A stretch of 23,626 nucleotides of DNA, taken from a virus. This document shows positions 13,601 through 20,548 of this stretch, one piece after another. How positions within the stretch are numbered: the first letter of the stretch is position 1; every line of letters starts with the position of its first letter. The notes under the pieces are model-generated. The model was given only the letters and a program-made list of their open reading frames with translations, searched no databases and was not told where the DNA came from. The DNA lies in the IMG/VR virus record IMGVR_UViG_3300005613_000418, positions 1 through 23,626 of that record, one strand, 5' to 3'. A program made the position numbers and the translations under genes.

Positions 13601-14020
13601 ATGCCCTTCTCGCTCGAAGCCGACGCCAAGCGCGTCGTCTGCATCCCGCCGCACAAATCCACCAGCGGTCATGGCGGGATCGACGACGGCGTGGCAATGG
13701 ACACGCTCGGCTTCGAGTGGGCGCTCTTCATGCCCGCGCTTTGGGCCGACGACTCGAACGGCACGAGCCAGTTCTACCTTCAGGAAGCCGACTCGGCATC
13801 CGGCCCGTGGACGACGATCACGGGCGCAAGTTGGAGCGCGGACAACACGGTCGACGACCAGGCCATGGCCCATGTCCGGCTCACCCCCCGCAAGCGGTGG
13901 CTGCGGTGCTCCGTGTTGACTACCGGCGGCAACCACAACCACATCAGCGTTGTCGCGCTCCTCTACAACGTCTCCAGCGAGCGGCTCCTGGAGGTCGGCG
14001 CTTTCGCCGTGTCGATCTGA
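13601..14020 (+). CDS. Decoration-like protein B, divergent paralogue of the preceding gene product
   Basis: This 139-residue protein is predicted to be rich in beta-strands (DTLGFEWALFMPALW, then FYLQEADSASGPWTTITGASW and RWLRCSVLTTGG). It aligns along most of its length with the product of 13095-13502 at low identity, including the Arg-aromatic-x-Arg-Cys strand and the closing A-F-A-V-S-I. The blocks resemble those of phage beta-sandwich proteins with 'xxExSDDGxxW' patterns. ATG 13601 has no clear Shine-Dalgarno, and the preceding 40 bases are pyrimidine-rich, so expression may be weaker than for gene A. A role as second decoration or head-fibre protein is inferred. The stop overlaps the next start (TGATG). 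Confidence 0.6.
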   Translation: MPFSLEADAKRVVCIPPHKSTSGHGGIDDGVAMDTLGFEWALFMPALWADDSNGTSQFYLQEADSASGPWTTITGASWSADNTVDDQAMAHVRLTPRKRWLRCSVLTTGGNHNHISVVALLYNVSSERLLEVGAFAVSI

Positions 14021-14220
14021 TGCGCTACCAGGTGAAGCCCGGCTCGAGCGTATGGCGGCACGGTGAGCACCTGCCCGCCGGCTCGATCGTGGAGCTCGAC
14101 CAGGAGAGCCCGCGCGATCTCGTCTGGCTCGACTACTTCTTTGAGCACGTCCAGCCCGCCCCCGCGCCGGGGCGTGGCAGCACCTACCAGGACCGCGCCA
14201 TGCGGCACTCCACCCGATGA
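14020..14220 (+). CDS. Small hypothetical protein in the neck gene cluster
   Basis: The 66-residue protein starts at ATG 14020, sharing one base with the previous stop. It begins MRYQVKPGSSVWRHGEHLPAG with a hydrophobic LVWLDYFFEHV segment and a Pro/Arg-rich end. The pattern (a short beta-barrel-like 'G...hGe...AGs.veL' segment) is common in small proteins between capsid and connector genes, but I recognise no named family. The next gene overlaps its stop by four bases (ATGA at 14217-14220). Confidence 0.6.
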   Translation: MRYQVKPGSSVWRHGEHLPAGSIVELDQESPRDLVWLDYFFEHVQPAPAPGRGSTYQDRAMRHSTR

Positions 14221-14804
14221 CGCTCCTCGACCTCTGCGAGCTGGCCGACGTGAAGGCCCGCCTGGACATCACCGACTCGAGCAAGGACGCTCTGCTCGGC
14301 GACATCATCACGGCCGTCTCGCGCGCGATCGAGCAGTACTGCCAGCGCGAGTTCTACCAGGAGAGCCGCACCCGTGTCTTCGACACTCGGCGGAAGGACG
14401 AGGCCCTCGCGCTGCCGGCCTACCCGGTGAGCTCGATCACCTCGGTCAAGACCTCGACCGACTTCGACTTCTCCACGGCGACGGCGATCGACTCCGGCGA
14501 CTACGACGTGGACGACGAGACGGGGCTCCTCTTCTACCTCGGCGCCTGGCCGGTCGGCCGTCGGACGGTGCAGGTGGTCTACACCGGCGGCATCGCGACG
14601 GCGGCCAGCGCGGTCTCGAGCAACTACCCCGACCTGGCGGCTGCGACTCAGATGCAGGTGGTGGAGGAGTACATGCGGAAGGAGGCCCAGGGCTCGGTGC
14701 AGTACAGCCTCAGCGACGGCGGTGGCGCGCTGAACCGCGAGGCCCTCAAGCTCCTGCCGGCCGTCCGCCAGCGCCTGGCCTACTACCGTCACCTGGTGTT
14801 CTAG
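14217..14804 (+). CDS. Head-tail connector (adaptor) protein, HK97 gp6-like
   Basis: The 195-residue protein has the typical adaptor layout. An N-terminal helical part (LCELADVKARLDITDSSKDALLGDIITAVSRAIEQYCQREF) is followed by a beta segment (ALALPAYPVSSITSVK) and VQVVYTGGIA. A helix-rich end follows (AAATQMQVVEEYMRKEAQG). The 'LxxVKxxLxI...D..L...I..A...IE.Yc.R.F' start is characteristic of phage gp6-like connectors, which form a ring below the portal. It starts at ATG 14217 within the upstream stop, and the next gene starts at the base following its own stop. Family assignment is confident; the exact position in the neck is inferred. Confidence 0.85.
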   Translation: MTLLDLCELADVKARLDITDSSKDALLGDIITAVSRAIEQYCQREFYQESRTRVFDTRRKDEALALPAYPVSSITSVKTSTDFDFSTATAIDSGDYDVDDETGLLFYLGAWPVGRRTVQVVYTGGIATAASAVSSNYPDLAAATQMQVVEEYMRKEAQGSVQYSLSDGGGALNREALKLLPAVRQRLAYYRHLVF

Positions 14805-15437
14805 GTGGTCGAGTTCTCCGGCAAGATCGAGACGCTCGACCTCGAGAAGCGCATCGGCAAGATCACGGCCGACATGGTGCCCGGTGTCGTGAGGCTGGCG
14901 AACGACATGATCGGCCAGCACCAGTCGGAGATGACTCGCCGTCTGTCGAATCGCGTCCTCAAGCGCAGGACGGGCGCGCTCGTGAGGTCGCTGCGGCCGA
15001 GCTACGCCACGCCCGAGCGGCCGACCGCGACGACGAACGTCGGCCGAGGCGCACCCTACGCCAGGGCGCACGAGTTCGGGGCGACGATCAGGCCGCGCAA
15101 TCGGCAGTTCCTGACCGTCCCGCTCCGCAACGCGAAGACCGCCGCCGGCGTCACCAGGCAGCAGGCGCAGCTCCGGCGATCCGGGCGGGGCTTCGAGACC
15201 GCCTCGCTCGTGCCCGGCGCGGAGGACACCCGCACCTTCATCTTCACCTCGGTCGGGAACCGGAAGATCATCGCGGTCGCGAAGCGCGGGGGCGGCGTGC
15301 TGCCGCTGTACGTCCTGCGGAAGTCAGTCCGCATCCCCGAGCGGCTTGGGTTCCGCGACACCTGGGGCAACCAGAAGCGGTGGCTCAAGACCACCGGCGC
15401 GGCGCGGCTTCGGAAGATCATCGGAGGCCGGTCGTGA
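14805..15437 (+). CDS. Neck/tail-completion protein, HK97 gp10-like (gpZ-like position)
   Basis: The 210-residue basic protein starts at GTG 14805, immediately after TAG. It carries the gp10-type pattern RTGALVRSLRPS (near 55-66), then YARAHEFGATIRPR (near 86-99) and, at the C-terminus, PLYVLRKSVRIPERLGFRDTW. These proteins join the connector to the tail, in the place held by gpZ of lambda. The middle insertion (about 105-155) is longer than in small gp10 proteins. No Shine-Dalgarno is evident, so translation probably depends on termination of the previous gene. The family call is good, the functional subtype less so. Confidence 0.78.
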   Translation: MVEFSGKIETLDLEKRIGKITADMVPGVVRLANDMIGQHQSEMTRRLSNRVLKRRTGALVRSLRPSYATPERPTATTNVGRGAPYARAHEFGATIRPRNRQFLTVPLRNAKTAAGVTRQQAQLRRSGRGFETASLVPGAEDTRTFIFTSVGNRKIIAVAKRGGGVLPLYVLRKSVRIPERLGFRDTWGNQKRWLKTTGAARLRKIIGGRS

Positions 15438-15790
15438 TCGCCTGGGCGGTCGATCCCGAGACCTACGCCGAGACCACCGTCCGGCGCACCCTCTCGACGC
15501 CGGCCGCCGGGGGGCGTGTCCACCGTCGCCAGGTGCACAGCTCCTCGAGCCCGTACTCGAACGAGTACGACCGGCGGGTCTTCACCCTGGCGTGGGAGTA
15601 CGCCAGCGCGACCGACCGAGACACGATCGAGGGCTACCTGACCTCGACCGGCGGCGGAGCTCTCCCGATGGAGTTCACGCCGCCGCAAGCCGTCTCGGCG
15701 ATCCGATGCCGGCTGATATCATTCGAGGCTGAGTCGGCGCACCCGTTCGGCGGAGTTCGGATGCGGGCCGTGCTCGAGGAGGTGATCTGA
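15434..15790 (+). CDS. Stand-alone gpM-like small tail protein
   Basis: The 118-residue protein starts at GTG 15434 (GTGA overlap). Its C-terminal ~58 residues (DRDTIEGYLTSTGGGALPM, then FTPP and a final RAVLEEVI) align almost without gaps to the C-terminus of the tail protein ending at 22524. Both resemble lambda gpM (an 'F...GG...F.WT.P' block). It therefore looks like a small phage minor-tail domain placed, unexpectedly, between the gp10-like and terminator genes. Its last codons (GAG GAG GTG ATC) form the ribosome-binding site of the next gene. The role is uncertain: tail closure is possible. Confidence 0.6.
   Translation: MIAWAVDPETYAETTVRRTLSTPAAGGRVHRRQVHSSSSPYSNEYDRRVFTLAWEYASATDRDTIEGYLTSTGGGALPMEFTPPQAVSAIRCRLISFEAESAHPFGGVRMRAVLEEVI
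15777..15787 (+). promoter_or_regulatory. Near-maximal Shine-Dalgarno for the tail terminator gene
   Basis: AGGAGGTGATC is an 11-base run matching the known 3' end of bacterial 16S rRNA (complement AAGGAGGTGATC). The GGAGG core lies 7 bases before ATG 15790. It is embedded in codons for the conserved LEEVI C-terminus of the upstream protein. Most other genes in the window have weak or no such site, so this gene seems set for efficient initiation. Confidence 0.8.
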
Positions 15791-16272
15791 TGCCCACGAC
15801 GCCCGTAACCGAAAGGATCCTCGCCAACCTGGTCTCCACGCTCTCCGGCGTGTCGGCCGGCGTGGACTACTTCCACACCTTCCGCCACGTTGCGGTGATC
15901 GACGGCGCAGTCGTCGCCGAGCACAAGATGCCCGCCGCCTTCATCCGGCCGCTGTACACGGACATGGACGGCGAGGGGCAGACGCTCACGAACGCGATCC
16001 GCCACGAGATGCGCTGCTCGATCACGCTCGCGATCGAGAGCCGCACGGGGGGCGCGACGAAGCTCGAGGAGGTGACGCGCGACGCGATCCGCGCGCTCTA
16101 TCTGGATCCGCAGCGGGGCACCTACCTCGGCACAGCGAACGCCGTCAACACGATCGTTGATCAGGTCGAGCGCGCATACCCTGACGGGACTCAGCTCGAC
16201 GTCTACCTCGCCACCCTCATCGTGAGGGTGATCTTCCGCACCCGAGCCGACGACCTCGGCGTCTCTCTCTGA
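15790..16272 (+). CDS. Tail terminator-like protein (gpU position)
   Basis: The 160-residue protein starts at ATG 15790, one base overlapping the previous stop. It has an alpha/beta pattern: an N-terminal helix (VTERILANLVSTLSGV), a strand region (HEMRCSITLAIESR), a helix (LEEVTRDAIRALYLD) and a final strand (YLATLIVRVIF). This layout matches tail terminator proteins such as lambda gpU, which cap the tail tube and bind the neck. It lies just before the tube gene, as in lambda (Z-U-V). Sequence identity to named members cannot be judged by eye, so the call rests on topology and synteny. Confidence 0.7.
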   Translation: MPTTPVTERILANLVSTLSGVSAGVDYFHTFRHVAVIDGAVVAEHKMPAAFIRPLYTDMDGEGQTLTNAIRHEMRCSITLAIESRTGGATKLEEVTRDAIRALYLDPQRGTYLGTANAVNTIVDQVERAYPDGTQLDVYLATLIVRVIFRTRADDLGVSL

Positions 16273-16273
16273 T

Positions 16274-17500
16274 ATGACCAAACTGCACCACATCCGACAG
16301 TTGGCGGCGAAGAAGGAGTCGTCGCCGGGAACCGAAATCACCACGCACGGCGTTGCCGACCTGGTGCGCGTTCGCGAGCTCACGCTCGAGGTCGCGCCGC
16401 AGTACTTCGAGCGGCCAGTCCACACGCGCTCGTTCGGCTACACGCCGCGGATCAACGGCAACAGCTCCGCCACGGTGAGCTTCGCAGTCGAGCTCGCCGG
16501 CCACTCGGGCAACAGCGGTAGCTTCGCGCTGCTCAACGTGCCGACCTGGGGCCGTCTGCTCCAGGCCTGCGGCTTCGCTCAGTCGCCGGTTTACTTCGTG
16601 ACGGTGCCGCTCGGCGGCCTGTCCGGCGGCCCGATTCAGCACGGGGAACTTCTCGACGATGCGTCCACGGCGACCGGAACGGCGGTCGGCACTTGGGAGG
16701 ACGACTCACCGGCGATCGAGGTGCCGGTGCGCGACATCACCGGCGGCCCGTACACGGGCACGGTCACGGGTCAAACCTCCGGCGCGTCGTTCACTGCTGG
16801 CGCAAACAAAGGAGGCACGCTCAGCGGCTTCGGCTGGTATCCCGACACCGACTCGACCGACACCGTGACGCTGCGCCTCTACAATGACGGCGACCTGATC
16901 ATCGTCTATGGCGCTCGCGGCGACGTCACGATCGACTGCCAGAGCCAGGACATCGCGCTGTTGCGTTTCACGTTCCAGGGCATCTACAAGTCCACCGCCG
17001 CTGCGTCGATGCTCAACGACACGCTGACGGGGGCCTATCCCGAGCACGTCCCGCCGACCTTCGTCGGCACCAACGCTCTTTCGCTCTGGGACGGGACGAC
17101 CGACTACGAGCCGCCCTTCACGAACCTCCAGTTCACGATGGGCAACAACGTCGTGATGCGGCAGAACTCGAACAGCGCGACCGGCTGGAGCACCGCGCAC
17201 CTGTCCAACCGCACGCCGAACGGCACGATCAACCCGGACGACGAGGGCGCGAGCACCTTCGACTGGCGCGACAACATCGTCGCGAACACTCGCTATCAGC
17301 TTGATTCGGTCTGGGGCTCGACGGTGGGTAACAAGTTCCACCTCCAGGCCCCGGCGATCGAGTTCGACAACGTGGGCGACGGCGAGCGTGATGAGGTCGA
17401 GACGATCGACATGAACTTCCGCTGCACTCGAGGTTTCGAGTCCGGCGCGGATCAGAACGGCGTCGGCGACGACAACGAGCTGATCATCTTCAACTTCTGA
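16274..17500 (+). CDS. Major tail tube protein with an inserted beta domain
   Basis: The 408-residue protein starts at ATG 16274, two bases after the preceding stop. The N-terminus follows the phage tail tube pattern (IRQLAAKKESSPGTEITTHGVADLV, ATVSFAVELAG, WGRLLQACGF). After an interruption the pattern resumes (GWYPDTDSTDTVTLRLYNDGDLIIVYGARGDVTID, LLRFTFQGIY, FTMGNNVVMRQN). The interruption, about residues 111-183, is a Gly/Thr-rich beta insert ending in TGGPYTGTVTGQTSGASFTAG, a motif seen in exposed beta domains of phage structural proteins. It would stack as hexameric rings forming the tube, with the insert decorating the outside. The family call is good; the boundary and role of the insert are inferred. 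Confidence 0.85.
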   Translation: MTKLHHIRQLAAKKESSPGTEITTHGVADLVRVRELTLEVAPQYFERPVHTRSFGYTPRINGNSSATVSFAVELAGHSGNSGSFALLNVPTWGRLLQACGFAQSPVYFVTVPLGGLSGGPIQHGELLDDASTATGTAVGTWEDDSPAIEVPVRDITGGPYTGTVTGQTSGASFTAGANKGGTLSGFGWYPDTDSTDTVTLRLYNDGDLIIVYGARGDVTIDCQSQDIALLRFTFQGIYKSTAAASMLNDTLTGAYPEHVPPTFVGTNALSLWDGTTDYEPPFTNLQFTMGNNVVMRQNSNSATGWSTAHLSNRTPNGTINPDDEGASTFDWRDNIVANTRYQLDSVWGSTVGNKFHLQAPAIEFDNVGDGERDEVETIDMNFRCTRGFESGADQNGVGDDNELIIFNF

Positions 17501-17523
17501 TCCACCAACGAGAGGAGACCCGT

Positions 17524-17898
17524 ATGGTTATCGCAATCGACCCCGCCTCGACCTTCGAGTATGTCCTGCGGTGTGACCGCGAGCTCGAGCCCGAGGCGCA
17601 GACCGTCTGGACGCTTCGAGGGCTTCGGCACAAGGAGCGCGCTGAGGTGGAGGACGCCATCGCCCAGAGCGACGGCGAAGGCAACCTCAGCCTGAGGGTG
17701 GGCTCGCAGCGCACCCGGATCCTGATGGCCGGCATCGTCAGCGTGTCGAACTTCCAGGACGAGAAAGGCCGCGAGATCCAGGTGCCGAAAGGCGGCTGCT
17801 CGGGCGTGTTCCTCGACCACCTGGACGACGCCTGGGCGACCGAGCTCGCGAACGCGATCACCAACCGGGGGCGACTCTCGGCGGCGGACTCGGACTGA
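17524..17898 (+). CDS. Tail assembly chaperone (gpG-like)
   Basis: The 124-residue protein has a good Shine-Dalgarno (AGAGGAG 17511-17517, 6 bases before ATG). The start MVIAIDPASTFEYVLRCDRELEPEAQTVWTLRGL is typical of small cytoplasmic proteins between tube and tape measure genes that coat the tape measure during assembly. It holds the G position in a V-G-T-H order. The frame one base back (-1) is open from 17646 through the end of the next gene, so a programmed -1 shift could make a G-T fusion as in lambda. A CGGGGGC run at 17866-17872 near its end is the only G-run candidate I find. Function is by synteny. Confidence 0.72.
   Translation: MVIAIDPASTFEYVLRCDRELEPEAQTVWTLRGLRHKERAEVEDAIAQSDGEGNLSLRVGSQRTRILMAGIVSVSNFQDEKGREIQVPKGGCSGVFLDHLDDAWATELANAITNRGRLSAADSD
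17866..17872 (+). promoter_or_regulatory. Weak candidate -1 ribosomal frameshift site
   Basis: Codons CGG GGG (17866-17871) contain five G in a row. A glycyl-tRNA on GGG can move back one base and still pair with GGG, entering the downstream Cys-rich reading frame through GCG ACT CTC. The CGG codon would mispair after such a move, so this is not a canonical X XXY YYZ heptamer. It is recorded because lambda-like tail chaperones usually use a frameshift here. Confidence 0.2.
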
Positions 17899-17912
17899 TC
17901 AGGGCGGCAGTC

Positions 17913-18359
17913 GTGCGAGCCTACGCCAAGGACATCCCCGACTGCCGCCTCTGCCATCGGCCTGGGAACGAAACCCTGCGCCGCGAGTGGGGCTGCGATG
18001 GCGAGGCCCGGCGCGACCTCTACGAGATCGGCTGCTCGCGGTGCGACGGGACGGATCCGGGCTGCTCGAGCTGCAAGGGCCGGGGCGAGGTCGGGGTGCG
18101 GAGGTGCCCCGGCCGGCTCCTGTCCAAGCGGCCCGACGTGGCTCGGCTCGTGCAGGCCTACATGCAGCTCGACGGCCGCTCGGTCCTCCCAGTTGCGGGA
18201 GGCTGGTGCGACCAGGCGGCGAGCTTCGTGGACGCCTGCGCGATCATCGAGGACGAGCGGAACAGGATCAGGGAGGGCGAGGAGAAGGCCCGCGAGCGCA
18301 GTAACGACGCGGTGCTCAGTCAGGCGGCGGCACGAACGGCGAAGTACCAGGGGCGGTAA
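17913..18359 (+). CDS. Cys-rich second tail chaperone-like protein (gpT position)
   Basis: With GTG 17913 the product is 148 residues; AGGG at 17901-17904 may serve as its ribosome site. Alternatively it is translated as the -1 frameshift extension of the preceding gene. Eight Cys lie in the first ~65 residues: CRLC (11, 14), C28, CSRC (41, 44), CSSC (51, 54) and C65, spaced like one or two zinc-ribbon sites. The second half (RLVQAYMQLDGRSVLPVAGGWCDQAASFVDACAIIEDE) resembles the C-terminal part of tail assembly chaperones. It sits three bases before the tape measure gene. A zinc-binding chaperone extension is the best reading; metal binding is inferred from spacing. Confidence 0.65.
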   Translation: MRAYAKDIPDCRLCHRPGNETLRREWGCDGEARRDLYEIGCSRCDGTDPGCSSCKGRGEVGVRRCPGRLLSKRPDVARLVQAYMQLDGRSVLPVAGGWCDQAASFVDACAIIEDERNRIREGEEKARERSNDAVLSQAAARTAKYQGR

Positions 18360-18361
18360 CG

Positions 18362-20548
18362 ATGGCAACGGTTGAAGAGCTGACGATTGTCGCGAAGGTC
18401 AAGGACCTGGCGACGCAGGCGCTCGACAAGGTGGGCGGCAAGATCAAGAAGCTGAGGGTTGAGGGCGTCCTCGACTTCAAGAAGCTCGGCAACGCCGCGC
18501 GCGATCTCCGCTCGGGCTTCATGGCCGGCGTGGGGGCCGCGACCAAACTCGCCGCCAGCATGGCCGCGCTCGTGACTGGCTCCGTTTACCTGTCCAAAGG
18601 GTTCAGCGACGCAGCCGCCGACGCCGAGGAGCTCAGCAGCAAGTTCGACGCGCTGTTCGGTGATAACGCGGCGGACGCTCGAGCCTGGGCGGACACCTAC
18701 CGCGCTGCGGTCAACCGAGGCGAGCAGGCTACGCTCGAGGCGCTGGCGGCCATGCGCGGCTTCACTGAGGGTCTCGGCCTGGCGGCGGAGGATGCGGACG
18801 CCCTGGCGATGGAGCTCACCCAGCTCGGGGTCGACCTGTCCTCGTTCTACAACGTCGCGCAGGATGACGCGATGCAGCGGCTCCGGTCGGGCCTCATCGG
18901 CAACGCCGAGGCGCTGGACGCCTTTGCCGCGCGGATCAGCGAAACGCAGCTCAAGGAGTACGCCGAGTCGAATGGCATCCTGTACACCAGCCTGACCGAC
19001 ACCGAGAAGGTCCTGCTGCGCCTCGAGGTCCTCTACGGCAAGGTAAACAAGGCCGTCGGCGACGCCGAGCGAACGTCCGGCTCGTTCCAGAACCAGATGC
19101 GCGGGCTGTTCCAGGGGCTCGCGGATGTCCGCGCCGAGCTCGGGACGCGAATCAACCCGGCGATCCAGAACGTGATCGCGAGCATGGGCGGTCCCCAGGG
19201 CGTGATCGACCTGTTCAAAGTCTTCGGCGCGACGGTCGCGGAGGTCGCGATCGCGACGGCCGAGCTGGCCGGCCTCATCGGCGTCGACCTGCTAAACAAG
19301 ATCAACGCGCTCGGTGGCGCTGAGATCGTGGTCGCCAAAATCAGGCTGGCCTTCGCGGAGTTGAAGCGCGACGTGATGGCCTTCTCTCTGGAGTGGCAGA
19401 AGTCACTGTCGAACATCGCCAAAGGCTTCCAGATCTTCGGCAAGTTGACGCTGAAAAATTGGGGCCCGCTTCTCGAGCCGCTGACGATCAGCAAGATGGA
19501 AGAGGGGGTGATGGAGCACGTGCTCGGTTTGATGGACAAGGGCCTCGCCAAGGGCCGCGAGGCGATTGCCCTTCGCGAGAAGCAGATCGCGCTGTATGGA
19601 CCCGGCCCGCTGCCGCTGCCCTCGATACCGGAGGGGGCGGTGGGTCCCATGATCGGTCCCGCTGCGCCGCCCGAGCAGCAGACCAGCGCGGTCCAGGCCT
19701 ACACCGCAGCCAAACAGGCCGCCGTGGCGGCAGAGCGCGCCCACGCGCAGGCGATCGCCGAACAGGGCAGGGCCTACGCGCCCTTGGTCGCTGCGGGCCT
19801 CCAGGCGGCCTCGGCCGTCTTCAGCTACTACAATGAGCGCCAGGCGGCGTTCAACGAGGAGCAGGCCCGCCTGGCGGCTGAAGCCGAGAGCTGGCGCAAG
19901 GGCAACGAGGAGATTGAGCGCCGACGCGAGCTCGCGGCCAACCTGTTCCCGACGCTCCAGATGGGCTGGATGGCGGCCGGCAAGGCGGCGAAGAAGTACG
20001 CCAACGAGGTCCAGCAGACCAGCCTGGTCGAGGCCCAGCTCACCTCGACGGCGAACGCCATCGTGTCCGCGTTTCAGCTCATGGTCACGCAGACCGAGAA
20101 CCTCAGCGACGCGCTGAAGAACCTGGTGAAATCGCTCGCCGCCGACCTGCTCGGGGCTCAGCTCCGGGCGTCAATCTTCCCGATGCTCGGCCTGAGCGCC
20201 TTCGCCAAGGGTGGCGTGATCCCCGGCGGTACGGGCGATGCGATGCCGGTGAAGGGCTACGCCACCGGCGGCCCGATCATGCGGTCGCCTCACGTCGCGC
20301 TGATCGGCGAGGGCCAGTACAACGAGGCCGTGGTCCCGCTGCCGGATGGGCGCTCGATCCCGGTGCAGATGCAGGGCGGAGCCGGCGACGGCGGCTCGAC
20401 CTCGGTCGAGTTCACCGTCAACGCGCTCGACGCGGCCTCGGTCGCGCAACTCTTCGCCCGGAACGGCAAGGAGCTCGCGGACATCGTGGCGAGCAGGTTC
20501 CAGCGATCGCGGAACCTCCAGGCCTCGCTCGGGGGTGGGCTGGTCTGA
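18362..20548 (+). CDS. Tape measure protein
   Basis: The 728-residue, Ala-rich, mostly helical protein starts at ATG 18362 with AGGGG 8 bases upstream. A hydrophobic stretch near 57-78 (TKLAASMAALVTGSVYLSKGF) is followed by long helices, including QAAVAAERAHAQAIAEQGRAY. The C-terminal ~115 residues have the tell-tale FAKGGVIPGG, YATGGPI, SPHVALIGEGQYNEAVVPLPDG and PVQM blocks shared by many tape measure proteins. Its length sets tail length: at about 0.15 nm per residue, roughly 110 nm would be expected, and the protein is later ejected towards the host membrane. No lysozyme or peptidase domain is seen within it. It is flanked by the chaperones and tail-tip genes, as expected. Confidence 0.92.
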   Translation: MATVEELTIVAKVKDLATQALDKVGGKIKKLRVEGVLDFKKLGNAARDLRSGFMAGVGAATKLAASMAALVTGSVYLSKGFSDAAADAEELSSKFDALFGDNAADARAWADTYRAAVNRGEQATLEALAAMRGFTEGLGLAAEDADALAMELTQLGVDLSSFYNVAQDDAMQRLRSGLIGNAEALDAFAARISETQLKEYAESNGILYTSLTDTEKVLLRLEVLYGKVNKAVGDAERTSGSFQNQMRGLFQGLADVRAELGTRINPAIQNVIASMGGPQGVIDLFKVFGATVAEVAIATAELAGLIGVDLLNKINALGGAEIVVAKIRLAFAELKRDVMAFSLEWQKSLSNIAKGFQIFGKLTLKNWGPLLEPLTISKMEEGVMEHVLGLMDKGLAKGREAIALREKQIALYGPGPLPLPSIPEGAVGPMIGPAAPPEQQTSAVQAYTAAKQAAVAAERAHAQAIAEQGRAYAPLVAAGLQAASAVFSYYNERQAAFNEEQARLAAEAESWRKGNEEIERRRELAANLFPTLQMGWMAAGKAAKKYANEVQQTSLVEAQLTSTANAIVSAFQLMVTQTENLSDALKNLVKSLAADLLGAQLRASIFPMLGLSAFAKGGVIPGGTGDAMPVKGYATGGPIMRSPHVALIGEGQYNEAVVPLPDGRSIPVQMQGGAGDGGSTSVEFTVNALDAASVAQLFARNGKELADIVASRFQRSRNLQASLGGGLV

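Noticed and set aside
14063-15433. Long + strand frame upstream of the gpM-like gene at 15434
   Set aside because: The sequence is Arg/Gly/Pro-rich shadow of the connector and gp10-like genes. The real product starts at GTG 15434 at the neighbouring stop.
17524-18359. Canonical slippery heptamer (such as GGGAAAG) for the G-GT frameshift
   Set aside because: I read the overlap codon by codon and found none. Two AAA GGC sites mispair after a -1 move; only the weak CGGGGGC run remains.
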